The position numbers and the translations under genes were made by a program. Positions 34,287-43,471 of a DNA stretch of 64,000 nucleotides are shown one piece after another. Position 1 is the first letter of the stretch; every line of letters begins with the position of its first letter. The notes under the pieces are model-generated. The model was given only the letters and a program-made list of their open reading frames with translations, searched no databases and was not told the origin of the DNA. Source of the stretch: Anoxybacterium sp963668245 (GTDB taxonomy: Bacteria; Bacillota; Clostridia; Peptostreptococcales; Anaerovoracaceae); assembly GCA_963668245.2 (NCBI GenBank), contig OY764195.2, positions 186,001 through 250,000 on the forward strand. The letters are read 5' to 3'.

Positions 34287-36428
34287 ATGAGTGACTTTGA
34301 TTATGCAAATGATTCTATGTTAGAAATGTATTTGTTTGAATCAACAACCCTTCTTGATCAGCTGGACGAAATTTTACTTCAGTCCGAAAAAGACGAAAAT
34401 CTTTCACAAGACAATGTAAATGAGATTTTTCGTATCATGCACACAATCAAGGGCTCTTCAGCAATGATGGAATTTGATACGATTTCCCATGTATCGCATA
34501 AGCTGGAAGATTTATTTTATGTTGTCCGAGATAGCGGACTTGACGATGACTATTTCCAAGAACTATTTGATCTTGTGCTACGAGTTTCGGACTTTTTAAA
34601 AGAAGAAGTTGAAAAGATTCAGCAAGGCCAAAAGCCTTCTGGTGAAAACGAAAGCCTAATCTCAGAAATTCTTGATTTACTAGACCGAATGAAGGGTGGA
34701 GCACCAGCGGCGCCAAAATCAGCACCAGCGGCAAAAAAAGAAGCCGAAGCTGCTCCTGCTTCCGAGACTCCTGTTGCTGTTGCAGCAGAAGGGTCCGAAC
34801 CCCAAAATACAGTTGTTGCTTCAGGCGATGGAACAATTTACAATCTACATGTACATTTTACAGCAGATTGTCAAATGGAAAACATCAGAGCATTTATGCT
34901 GGTGAATAAACTTGAGACAATTGGAACTGTTTTAAAAACCATACCAGAAGAACTCAATGCAAACGCAGATGCTTCTAGTATTATATCTCAAAATGGTTTC
35001 TTCTGTAGCTTGCAAACAACCATGGCAAAGCCTGATGTGGCGACTTTAGCTCAGGGTACACTTTCCGTTTATACAGTAGAGTTTATCGATGCTCTGCCTG
35101 GCGGCGCAACGTTAGAACCAACTGTTGAACCTGTTAGCTCAGCTCCAGAAACGTCAGCGAAAGAAGCAACACCTGCAAAGAAAGTTGCCGCACCAGTTGC
35201 TACTTCTACTAACGATACAGCTGATGTCAGTGCTGATGGGTCCAAGGGAAAAGCAAAGCAAAACTTAATCAATGTAGATCTTAACAAATTAGATACCTTG
35301 ATGGATTTAGTTGGTGAAATTGTCATTACCGAATCCATGGTATCTGGCAGTGGTGATTTAGCAGGTTTGGAACTAGAGAATTTTAACCGTGCTGCAAGAC
35401 AATTGCGCAAACTTACCGATGAGTTACAAGACATTGTAATGTCTATTCGAATGGTTCCGATTGCTGCAACGTTCCAAAAGATGAGACGTATCGTTAGAGA
35501 TATGGGTAAAAAATTGGACAAAGATGTTGATCTTGTACTGATGGGCGAATCCACAGAAGTAGATAAAACAATCATCGATGCAATTGCAGATCCATTGATG
35601 CATCTTGTTCGAAACGCTATGGATCATGCAATCGAGGACAAAGATGCGAGAGCAGCATCTCAAAAAGATCCAATGGGCAGAATTATTCTTTCCGCACAAA
35701 ACATTGGTGGTGATATTATTATCTCTGTCAGTGATGATGGCAAAGGTCTTGATGCAGAGGTAATATTGGAAAAGGCCAAATCCAAAAATCTTTTAACGAA
35801 ACCAGAGACTGAGTACACTGAAAAAGAAATTTTCAACTTGCTTACTGCTCCAGGTTTTTCTACGAAAGAAACTGTCACAGAGTTTTCGGGTAGAGGCGTA
35901 GGCATGGATGTTGTGAAAAAGAACATTGAGAAAATTGGGGGTACTGTAACCATTGAAAGCGTAAAGGGAACCGGAACAAATATTTTCTTCAAGATTCCTC
36001 TTACTCTTGCGATTATTTCCAGTATGGAAATCCGTGTTGGGGGCAATGTTTATGCCATTCCAATTTCAAATATTCGGGAATCTTTCAAAGCAAATCCGTC
36101 TCAGCTTCTGTCTGATCCAGACGGAAATGAAATGATTATGATTCGTGGCGTATGTTATCCAATCATCCGCCTTCATAAGGTATTTCATATTCAGGATGCC
36201 CAAACAAGCATTGTGGATGGTATTCTTCTTGTGGTAGATTCAGGAGATCGCTTGGCATGTATTTTTGCCGACGAGCTTGTAGGAAAGCATCAAGTTGTCG
36301 TCAAGCCGCTACCAGTCTATTTAAGCAGATACGCTGCTCAGGGAGTTGGAATTGCTGGCTGTACCATCTTAGGAGATGGCAGTATCAGCTTAATTCTTGA
36401 CATCCAAGGCATCTTAAACGAACACTAA
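34287..36428 (+). CDS. cheA: Chemotaxis histidine kinase CheA
   Basis: A protein of 713 residues. The Hpt domain is at 1-110 with phospho-acceptor His52 (IFRIMHTIKGSSAMMEF). An Ala/Pro-rich linker spans about 140-180, then a P2-like domain (about 185-275) and a second Ala-rich linker. Dimerisation starts near 330 (LNKLDTLMDLVGEIVI). The ATPase domain has LVRNAMDHAIED and GKGLD and GRGVGMDVV motifs, and a CheW-like domain ends the protein. It phosphorylates CheY. No cheW or receptor gene is in the window. Confidence 0.96.
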   Translation: MSDFDYANDSMLEMYLFESTTLLDQLDEILLQSEKDENLSQDNVNEIFRIMHTIKGSSAMMEFDTISHVSHKLEDLFYVVRDSGLDDDYFQELFDLVLRVSDFLKEEVEKIQQGQKPSGENESLISEILDLLDRMKGGAPAAPKSAPAAKKEAEAAPASETPVAVAAEGSEPQNTVVASGDGTIYNLHVHFTADCQMENIRAFMLVNKLETIGTVLKTIPEELNANADASSIISQNGFFCSLQTTMAKPDVATLAQGTLSVYTVEFIDALPGGATLEPTVEPVSSAPETSAKEATPAKKVAAPVATSTNDTADVSADGSKGKAKQNLINVDLNKLDTLMDLVGEIVITESMVSGSGDLAGLELENFNRAARQLRKLTDELQDIVMSIRMVPIAATFQKMRRIVRDMGKKLDKDVDLVLMGESTEVDKTIIDAIADPLMHLVRNAMDHAIEDKDARAASQKDPMGRIILSAQNIGGDIIISVSDDGKGLDAEVILEKAKSKNLLTKPETEYTEKEIFNLLTAPGFSTKETVTEFSGRGVGMDVVKKNIEKIGGTVTIESVKGTGTNIFFKIPLTLAIISSMEIRVGGNVYAIPISNIRESFKANPSQLLSDPDGNEMIMIRGVCYPIIRLHKVFHIQDAQTSIVDGILLVVDSGDRLACIFADELVGKHQVVVKPLPVYLSRYAAQGVGIAGCTILGDGSISLILDIQGILNEH

Positions 36429-36449
36429 AAACCAAAAGGAGTTGATCCG

Positions 36450-37259
36450 ATGATTTATATAAAAGACAACGAATTTGATATGATTACTTCCTATATCAAG
36501 ACCCATTATGGAGTAAACCTTGCAAATAAGCGTCCTCTTATTGAGGGGCGTCTTAGCAATTATATTGCCGATTTGGGTTTTGATAATTATATGGATTATT
36601 TCGAGTACGCAAAAAAAGATCAGGTCAATGATGAAATGACCATGTTAATTAACAAACTCACTACCAATCATACCTACTTTTTTAGAGAAAATGAGCATTT
36701 TGAATTTTATAAGGATCAAATTCTGCCTTGGGTTGATAAAACTTTAAAAACAAAGGATTTACGGATTTGGAGTGCTGGTTGCTCTTCAGGTCAAGAACCA
36801 TATACCTTAGCTATGATTACATTAGAATACTTAGGCGCTGCCGCTGGAAGCTGGGATCATACAATCCTAGCTTCCGATATTTCAAACAAGGTTTTGAATA
36901 TCGCAAAAGCCGGTGTCTATACGAGAGAAGAGCTAGGAGAAGTTCCTCATAGCTGGATAAAAAAGTATTTTAATAGTTACGACGAGCAAAGATTTGTTGT
37001 CTCTGAGCAGCTTCGGAAAAGCGTGGCATTTCGAAATTTTAATCTCCTTTCAGAGTTTGGTTTCAAGAAACCATTTCAGTGTATCTTTTGTAGAAATGTT
37101 ATGATTTATTTTGATACGCCTACAAAAAATGAGATTATTGCAAAATATTACGACGCTTTGGTTCCAGGTGGATATTTTATGATTGGACACAGTGAATCGT
37201 TATCCTCTTGTGATCATAAGTTCAAATATATCAAACCATCCATTTATCAGAAAGCTTAA
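36450..37259 (+). CDS. cheR: Chemotaxis methyltransferase CheR
   Basis: A protein of 269 residues. The N-terminal helical domain is at about 1-75, with NHTYFFRENEHF near 75. The SAM-binding motif is WSAGCSSGQEPYTLAM near 107, and the catalytic domain ends with CRNVMIYFD and MIGHSESL. It methylates glutamates of chemoreceptors. It starts 21 bases after cheA and is probably on the same transcript. cheB is not in the window. Confidence 0.95.
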   Translation: MIYIKDNEFDMITSYIKTHYGVNLANKRPLIEGRLSNYIADLGFDNYMDYFEYAKKDQVNDEMTMLINKLTTNHTYFFRENEHFEFYKDQILPWVDKTLKTKDLRIWSAGCSSGQEPYTLAMITLEYLGAAAGSWDHTILASDISNKVLNIAKAGVYTREELGEVPHSWIKKYFNSYDEQRFVVSEQLRKSVAFRNFNLLSEFGFKKPFQCIFCRNVMIYFDTPTKNEIIAKYYDALVPGGYFMIGHSESLSSCDHKFKYIKPSIYQKA

Positions 37260-37293
37260 CGTATGAATGTTTTGTGAAATTGCCAAATTACTA

Positions 37294-37320
37294 TTAAGTT
37301 TTCAGCCAAAATGCCGATAT
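37294..37320 (+). promoter_or_regulatory. Sigma-28-type promoter of fliD
   Basis: A -10 of GCCGATAT (37313-37320) is seven of eight to consensus. The -35 is TTAA at 37294-37297 with 15-base spacing, or TAAG one base later with 14. It sits in the 85-base cheR-fliD gap, just before AGGGGGTGA and the fliD ATG. Confidence 0.75.
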
Positions 37321-37344
37321 TAAATACATAGGGGGTGATAACCA

Positions 37345-39237
37345 ATGACAACAATTAGTTCACTGACATCTAATACAACAACGTCGACCACTAGTGTATC
37401 TTCTGGTATCGGCGGTCTGGTATCTGGTCTGGATACCGATTCATTGGTAGAAAGTCTGTCGGCTGTTGCCCAGACAAAAGTTGACACACAAAGTCAAAAG
37501 CTTCAAAAGCTGGAATGGAAGCAAGAGGCCTATCGTACTGTAATTTCTGCAATGAAAGAATTTGAAGGTGACTATCTTGATGTTCTTTCGGACACATATA
37601 TTGGAAGTAGTAAGCTGTTCAATACTACTGCAGCAACCAGCTCATCAGAAGCGGTTTCCGTTTCTACCAAATCCAATTCTTACGAAGGATCTTTTACAAT
37701 AGATTCTATCGATCAGCTGGCTACTGCAGAAACACTAAAAAGTACGAGTTTTGTTACATCTGGCCTGACTGGCAGTGTCAATCTTTTCGATTATTATAAA
37801 AGTGGAGATTTAACAGGGGCTTCTTTTAGCTTAACGCTAGATGGCGTAACACGTACGATCACTTTGGATGAAGATAGCCTTTCAACGGTTACCGATGCTG
37901 CTTCTTTTGTAAATGTACTGCAAGGTCTTGTTGATGATGCATTTGGAGTCGCTGATGAGAATGACCGCGTTATCACCGTAAGCGAAACACCATCCGTGGA
38001 TTTCACGGAATCGTATTTAACCTTCAGTGCTTCTGGCTCCGCCCTTGAGATTAATGCAATCGATGGAAATACTACTGCTTTAGATATAATCGGTCTCACT
38101 GATGGTCAATCCAACACCTTGTCCACATCGACGGCTCTTGGAGAGCTTGATTTAGCAACAGACCAAGGTAGCGTGGATACATATGAGTTTACTGTCAACG
38201 GTGTTGATTTTTCTTTTGACAGCACTGTCTCCCTTACTAAAATGATGAGTCAGATTAATTCTAGTGATGCGGGTGTTACCATTTCCTATTCATCCATTAC
38301 AGACAAATTTACTTTAACTGCCGATGATACAGGAGCTGGAGATAATATCAATGTCGAGGATACTTCCGGAGCACTCATGTCTGCTTTTGGCCTCACTGCA
38401 GGCACGGGCACAGTAACTGCGGGCAAGAACGCCATTCTAACCATCGATGGCACCAAGGTAATACGAAGCACAAATTCATTAACTGTAGAAGGTGTCACAG
38501 TTAAGCTTGAAGATACTTCTAATGAAGCCATCACGGTAAAGATGCAAGCCGATTCGTCCCCTTTAAAGGACACAATTACCAAGTTTGTGGAAGATTATAA
38601 TACATTGATTGATTTAATCAATACATACATTACAGAAGACTACGATTCTGATTATCAGCCTCTCACCGATGCACAGAAAGAAGATATGACAGATGATCAG
38701 ATTGAAAAATGGGAAGCAACTGCAAAGACCGGAATACTAAAGGGAGATTCTACCCTTCGCTCACTTGCCTCAAAATTGCAGCAAACAATGTATGCCTCTG
38801 CCTCTGACGGAGGAATTTCCTTAATGAATTTAGGAATCACTAGTGCCGGGTATGGTGAAAATGGCAAGCTGGAGATTGACGAAGATGCACTTGAAAGAGC
38901 TCTATCTACTCAGTCCGGAGCCATTGCTGATTTATTTACATCGGACACTGGTCTTTCTCAAATGCTAACAGATATCTTTGATGATACCATCTCAACCTCT
39001 GGCACAAGAGGTTCAAGAGGATCCTTAGTTGAACTTGCAGGTGTAGAAGATACCCTGTCTGCTACCCAGAATAGTTTATATGATCAGATGGAGGACTTGA
39101 AAGATTTTATAGAAAAACTCCAAGATCGCTTAGATGATGAACAAACTAGGCTATGGAACAAGTTTAGTGCCATGGAAACCGCTTTATCAAATTTGAATAC
39201 GCAAAGCTCACTGCTTTCTTCATTCACTAGCGCATAA
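37345..39237 (+). CDS. fliD: Flagellar filament cap protein FliD
   Basis: A protein of 630 residues. The N-terminal GIGGLVSGLDTDSLVESL and a coiled coil (about 30-60) are typical of FliD. The Ser/Thr-rich middle includes a flagellin-hook type segment. The C-terminal domain has SLYDQMEDLKDFIEKLQDRLDDEQTRLWNKFSAMETALSNLN (quoted in part). It caps the filament and promotes flagellin folding. FliS and a FliT-like gene follow. Confidence 0.95.
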   Translation: MTTISSLTSNTTTSTTSVSSGIGGLVSGLDTDSLVESLSAVAQTKVDTQSQKLQKLEWKQEAYRTVISAMKEFEGDYLDVLSDTYIGSSKLFNTTAATSSSEAVSVSTKSNSYEGSFTIDSIDQLATAETLKSTSFVTSGLTGSVNLFDYYKSGDLTGASFSLTLDGVTRTITLDEDSLSTVTDAASFVNVLQGLVDDAFGVADENDRVITVSETPSVDFTESYLTFSASGSALEINAIDGNTTALDIIGLTDGQSNTLSTSTALGELDLATDQGSVDTYEFTVNGVDFSFDSTVSLTKMMSQINSSDAGVTISYSSITDKFTLTADDTGAGDNINVEDTSGALMSAFGLTAGTGTVTAGKNAILTIDGTKVIRSTNSLTVEGVTVKLEDTSNEAITVKMQADSSPLKDTITKFVEDYNTLIDLINTYITEDYDSDYQPLTDAQKEDMTDDQIEKWEATAKTGILKGDSTLRSLASKLQQTMYASASDGGISLMNLGITSAGYGENGKLEIDEDALERALSTQSGAIADLFTSDTGLSQMLTDIFDDTISTSGTRGSRGSLVELAGVEDTLSATQNSLYDQMEDLKDFIEKLQDRLDDEQTRLWNKFSAMETALSNLNTQSSLLSSFTSA

Positions 39238-39264
39238 TAATAATAAAGAAAAGAGGGATTTACA

Positions 39265-39648
39265 ATGCAACCAGCAAACATTTTCCAACAGTATAAAGCC
39301 CAATCGTTGGAAACCCTTACAAAAGGTGAGATTGTCGTTAAACTTTTTGAAGAGGCTTCCAAACAAATTAGTACTGCGATTTTTTTAACCAGTCAGGGTG
39401 AAAAAGTAAAAGCATACAATGCTATTTCTAAAGCACAGAAAATCATATCTACTTTGGACAGTTCCTTAGATCGAAAATTCGCCATTTCAATTGAACTGGA
39501 CCAACTCTACATGTTTATTCATGGTAAGCTTTCAGAAGCAATTATTAGTGAAGATATGATTCTAATGAAACGTTTATTAAAATTAGTAGACGAATTGAAG
39601 GTCACATTCCGTCAAGCCGAAAAACTAGCACGAGCCAATCGCAAGTAG
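39265..39648 (+). CDS. fliS: Flagellin chaperone FliS
   Basis: A 127-residue helical protein with FliS hallmarks: FQQYKAQSLETLTKGEIVVKLFEEASKQI at the start (quoted in part) and LDSSLDRKFAISIELDQLYMF in the middle. It binds the flagellin C-terminus to prevent premature polymerisation. It is followed 20 bases later by a FliT-like gene. Confidence 0.95.
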   Translation: MQPANIFQQYKAQSLETLTKGEIVVKLFEEASKQISTAIFLTSQGEKVKAYNAISKAQKIISTLDSSLDRKFAISIELDQLYMFIHGKLSEAIISEDMILMKRLLKLVDELKVTFRQAEKLARANRK

Positions 39649-39668
39649 TTGCTTGGAGAGGTGATTTG

Positions 39669-40067
39669 ATGAAAGTAAAAATGGATGTGAATCAGTATTA
39701 TGAAAAAAAACTATCGTTATTAAAAGAATGTGTTCTTTTAAGCGATGAGATTCGTAGCAATATAGATGAAATATCCGTTGTCAATGGATATTTGGATCAA
39801 CGGGCTTCTGTAATTCATAATCTTCAGATTTTGAAGGAGTCTTACGGAAAAGTTCTTGAACCTCAATTGTCCGACACACAAAGAAACACACTAGATCAAA
39901 GGGTTTCACTTCTGCTCTCTTTAGATCGAGACACAGCAAAGAAATTAAAAATAAGTCAAGATGAACTGAAATCCAACATGAAAACAAATACGCAAACACA
40001 TAAGCTTATTAATTATACTGCTAATTTCAATTCACCTAATGGACATCGAATGAATATAAAAAAATAA
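39669..40067 (+). CDS. Small helical FliT-like flagellar protein
   Basis: A protein of 132 residues, helical and coiled-coil-like, with no recognised motif. Its place after fliD-fliS is that of FliT, the FliD chaperone. The ATG at 39669 fits AGAGGTG five bases upstream; a TTG one codon earlier is too close. The sequence itself does not prove FliT identity, so the call depends on context. Confidence 0.6.
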   Translation: MKVKMDVNQYYEKKLSLLKECVLLSDEIRSNIDEISVVNGYLDQRASVIHNLQILKESYGKVLEPQLSDTQRNTLDQRVSLLLSLDRDTAKKLKISQDELKSNMKTNTQTHKLINYTANFNSPNGHRMNIKK

Positions 40068-40102
40068 AGGGAAAACCACTAAAAATGGTTCTTCCCTTTT
40101 TT
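40066..40102. terminator. Bidirectional terminator after the fliT-like gene
   Basis: AAAGGGAA (40066-40073) with AACCA pairs with TGGTT and TTCCCTTT (40086-40099), with one unpaired C at 40091. A T-run follows in the plus direction, and a T-rich stretch is also present on the minus side. It overlaps the 3' ends of both converging genes. Confidence 0.85.
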
Positions 40103-41401
40103 ATTAAATCCGAGGATATCTGATATCCTATACTTCCCAAGTCTAGTGTGGGCAATATTTTCTTTTTGTTCCATCCAGTCATCTCTCACACTTTTTTCTC
40201 GAAGAGTTGTGTTTTCAAGCGCAGTAGCAATCATCTGACCGATATCACCTTTATAAATGCTAATACATGAAGCAAACAATTGATATTCTAAAAATCCATC
40301 CTCTTCTTCCACGCTGCATACTTCTAAGAGTTTTCCCAAGGCATTTTCAGCCTCCTCAAGTTGTGTTTCGGTAAACAGAACCACAAAAGAAGAAGGGTTG
40401 CATCTCCCAATCAAATCCGTTTTACGAATGTTTCCACACAGCATTTCCGCGATGTATGAAATATAAGCATCCACTTGGTTTTCATCGCTAATACTTTCTA
40501 CTGAGCGAAGGGGTTTCACAGTAATCGCTGCCAACGACAAAGGATTTCCATATCTTTGGCTTCGAAGCATTTCTCTTTCCGCTTGTTCTGAAAAACCTGC
40601 CAAGCTATACACGCCTGTAAGCAAATCAATTTTTTCGACTGCTTTCATAAAAACTTCTTCTCGGTCAATTTTAGGAATCGCTTGTGCAAGATATTTGAAC
40701 TTGACAATCGTTGGTTTTAAATCTGTATAACCAAGACAAACACGCCAAGCTGTTCCGTCAAATCCGACATATTTTTGCGTTGTATCTTCACTAATTTGTC
40801 CTGTTGTCACTTGCATTTCAGTTAAAGAAACTGAAAATTGAATGATAATCGGAAACAGCACTCCTGCATATTCACAGTTCACATATTTTCTAAAATATGC
40901 AATCTTATAATTCCCCAGTTTGTAGATTTGAGATACTGCTTTTTTCCATTCTAAAAAATCATCCACTGGAACATTTCCAATATCAATTCTTGTGAGCTTA
41001 TGATAGGCTTTTTCCCATCGTTCATTTACTGTATCACAAAAGAATTCATCTAGCACCTGCAATGCTTGCTCCTGTTCTTTTTTGAGTGTTTCATCAGGAT
41101 CAGCTTTTGGTTGTGGTGGTGCTGGTTCTGTTCGTTGTTTTTCTTGATGAAGCACAGAAGATACAACTGGTTTTACACCGTTGCTTCGCATCCATTCTAG
41201 GTGATATGATCTTCGTTTTTTTGTGTCTCCAAGCGTTCCATATGCAATATTAATGTCTTTCATCCGTTCTACCGCTTGAGGATTCTTGTTGATATCCGGA
41301 TGATAAATTTTTGAAAGACACCGATAAGCTGCATCTATGATGTCTTGTCCCGCATCATGATGCACTTGTAATATTTTATAAAAATCATTTTGATTATTCA
41401 T
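40079..41401 (-). CDS. J-domain / NTF2-like / degenerate GGDEF fusion protein
   Basis: A protein of 440 residues. A J-domain lies at 1-70 with HPD at 34-36 (IYHPDINKNP), the motif that stimulates Hsp70 ATPase. After a charged linker, about 125-250 looks like an NTF2/SnoaL-type domain (ERWEKAYHKLT, FDGTAWRVCLGY). About 265-410 has a GGDEF-like frame: DLLTGVYSLAGF, then GRCNPSSFVVLF where the GG(D/E)EF signature should be, so cyclase activity is unlikely. It lies 17 bases downstream of the HD-GYP gene and is probably co-transcribed. A link between chaperone recruitment and c-di-GMP signalling is inference. Confidence 0.75.
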   Translation of the reverse strand: MNNQNDFYKILQVHHDAGQDIIDAAYRCLSKIYHPDINKNPQAVERMKDINIAYGTLGDTKKRRSYHLEWMRSNGVKPVVSSVLHQEKQRTEPAPPQPKADPDETLKKEQEQALQVLDEFFCDTVNERWEKAYHKLTRIDIGNVPVDDFLEWKKAVSQIYKLGNYKIAYFRKYVNCEYAGVLFPIIIQFSVSLTEMQVTTGQISEDTTQKYVGFDGTAWRVCLGYTDLKPTIVKFKYLAQAIPKIDREEVFMKAVEKIDLLTGVYSLAGFSEQAEREMLRSQRYGNPLSLAAITVKPLRSVESISDENQVDAYISYIAEMLCGNIRKTDLIGRCNPSSFVVLFTETQLEEAENALGKLLEVCSVEEEDGFLEYQLFASCISIYKGDIGQMIATALENTTLREKSVRDDWMEQKENIAHTRLGKYRISDILGFNKKGKNHF

Positions 41402-41418
41402 GTTTTCATTCCTGATTC

Positions 41419-42483
41419 TTAAACAATCGCATTTACTATGACATTCAATGAACCAAAATCTCCTAAATTTATCTCATACGGTTCCACATCCACGCCATCA
41501 TGTTGAAAGATTCTAACCCGTGGTCGCATACATAGATTCTCAAAGTTTTCAAGAACAATCCCTGTGGAGCCATTGCTTAACTTCACACACGTACCAATTG
41601 GATACGGTGCAATTTTTTTCACAAATACCTCTACAACTTTTGGATCAAACATAGTCATAGTAGACCCCATGATATATTCCATGGCATCTGAAGGTAATAA
41701 AGCCTTTCGATAAGGACGATCCGAAGTTAATGCATCATATACATCTGCTACCGCAATAATCCTGCCATACCAAGAAATCTTATCGCCTTGCAAATTATTT
41801 GGATACCCACCGCCTTCATACTTTTCATGATGGTCTAAAATCCCCATAAAAGAAGCGCTGGAAATAGGATACCCACTTTTGATATGGTTATAACCTAGCT
41901 CTGAATGGCTTTTGATTTCTTCAAACTCAGAAGGAGTGAGTTTCCCTTCCTTGTTTAATACATCCTTATTGACAAAAACTTTACCAATATCATGAAAAAG
42001 TGCAGAAAAACCCAAATTTAAAAGTTCCTCACGTTCCATATCTAGCGCCACTCCCAAAACAATGCTTAATACAGCAACACTAACAGAGTGGTAATAGGTA
42101 TAATCGTCAAAAACTTTCATGTCAATCATATTTACCATCAAATCACGATTAGAAAAGATTTGATCTACAATCATTTCAATTTGTTTTTTGGCATTATTTA
42201 TATCAAGTTTGACATCCTGTCCTTTTTCACAATGAATAAACACATTCTTTATTCCCTTTAAAGTCTGTGCTCTTACATTATCGTTGATCACACTGATGAT
42301 CTGGATATCCTTAGAGATATCATCATCTATATAGACACCATTATACTGCAGGCGTTCTATTGCTTTAACAAATTCACCCGTCAGGACGGTCCCTTGTGCC
42401 AACATTAAATCTCCAAGATTATTATAAAGGTTGTCACCCAGAATCATCCCATCTCGCAAACAATACGTCGGAACAAATCTCAT
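41419..42483 (-). CDS. HD-GYP domain cyclic-di-GMP phosphodiesterase
   Basis: A protein of 354 residues. The N-terminal 100 or so residues are an uncharacterised segment. The HD-GYP domain follows with FHDIGK, HSELGYNHI, ILDHHEKYEGGGYP, IIAVADVYDALTSDRPYRKA and FDPKVVEVF, covering metal ligands and the GYP signature. A short C-terminal beta region follows. The family hydrolyses cyclic-di-GMP. It has no membrane or receiver domain. Its neighbour is the J-domain/GGDEF protein, with motility genes adjacent. Confidence 0.9.
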   Translation of the reverse strand: MRFVPTYCLRDGMILGDNLYNNLGDLMLAQGTVLTGEFVKAIERLQYNGVYIDDDISKDIQIISVINDNVRAQTLKGIKNVFIHCEKGQDVKLDINNAKKQIEMIVDQIFSNRDLMVNMIDMKVFDDYTYYHSVSVAVLSIVLGVALDMEREELLNLGFSALFHDIGKVFVNKDVLNKEGKLTPSEFEEIKSHSELGYNHIKSGYPISSASFMGILDHHEKYEGGGYPNNLQGDKISWYGRIIAVADVYDALTSDRPYRKALLPSDAMEYIMGSTMTMFDPKVVEVFVKKIAPYPIGTCVKLSNGSTGIVLENFENLCMRPRVRIFQHDGVDVEPYEINLGDFGSLNVIVNAIV

Positions 42484-42586
42484 ATTCTATGACTCCCTAT
42501 CCCAATTAATTTTTTCGATTTAACTATCTCCATTCCAATACCCTCCAACTACAATCTTCTCCGTAGCTCAACTCAGTCTGTCGTCA

Positions 42587-43471
42587 TTATACCATCTTTT
42601 TGCCTTCTATGCTATGTTGAATTTGATGAATCATCTGGTTTTCATCAAATTTATCATCCACAAAAAAACCACCTGGAACAACGCTATGGTCATAATAACA
42701 ATCGTGAAAATCCGAGCCTGCAGTAACAATTAGCTGGTTATAATCTGCCATCTGCTTTAGTCTCATAGCCTCTTCCTTTCCATGCGTTCTATAATAGCAC
42801 TCCATGCCATCAAGTCCCCAATTTTTCAGTTTTACTAACAAATCATCTAACTCTTGAAAAAAGTCCATTTTTCGTCCGATACCAGCGATTTTCATTGGAT
42901 GTGCTAAAACCGAAATACCACCAGCATCGTTAATAAGCTTGATTGCTTTTTGAATTGAAATTTTTTCTCTATGGATTTTTCGAACTGCTGGACTTCGCAT
43001 GAATTTTCCTTCAGTAAAAGCTTCTTTCGGTGAAGAAATATATCCTTTTTTCATCAATGCAATAGCAAAAGTTGGTTTCCCCACATAATCTTGACCTTCA
43101 CGAATTACCAAGTCCTCTTCTGAAAGATACAAACCAATATTATTTAAGGCTGCCAACAACGCGTTATTTCGTTCTTCTCTCTTTTTTCGAATCATTTCAA
43201 CTTCTCTATTTAAGGCCTTGTTTCTCCAGTCAAACCCATACCCCAGTAGATGCATGTAGATTCCGTTTTCATCTTCTGTTGAAAATTCAATCCCCGTCAT
43301 GACCCGAATTCCAAGTTTTTCTCCAGCTATAATTCCCCTTTCAAGAGCTGAAACACCATCATGGTCGGTAATTGCCATTGTGGTAATACCATTTTCTTTT
43401 GCATAAGAAACTAGTTCTTCAGGCGACAAAGTTCCGTCTGAAAAGAACGTGTGTAAATGTAAATCTATCAT
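42587..43471 (-). CDS. PHP-domain metal-dependent phosphoesterase
   Basis: A protein of 294 residues with PHP metal-binding motifs DLHLHTFFSDG at the N-terminus, TDHDG near 35, ISVLAHPM near 190 and AGSDFHD near the end. It resembles the RNase AM/nucleoside 3',5'-bisphosphate phosphatase group (YciV-like). The substrate cannot be determined from sequence. It overlaps the DJ-1 gene by four bases, so the two are translationally coupled. Confidence 0.85.
   Translation of the reverse strand: MIDLHLHTFFSDGTLSPEELVSYAKENGITTMAITDHDGVSALERGIIAGEKLGIRVMTGIEFSTEDENGIYMHLLGYGFDWRNKALNREVEMIRKKREERNNALLAALNNIGLYLSEEDLVIREGQDYVGKPTFAIALMKKGYISSPKEAFTEGKFMRSPAVRKIHREKISIQKAIKLINDAGGISVLAHPMKIAGIGRKMDFFQELDDLLVKLKNWGLDGMECYYRTHGKEEAMRLKQMADYNQLIVTAGSDFHDCYYDHSVVPGGFFVDDKFDENQMIHQIQHSIEGKKMV

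Noticed and set aside
42484..42586. Riboswitch or sigma-28 promoter before the HD-GYP gene
   Set aside because: Only a GATA-containing weak -10 and a TATAAT overlapping the upstream stop were seen; neither has a convincing -35.
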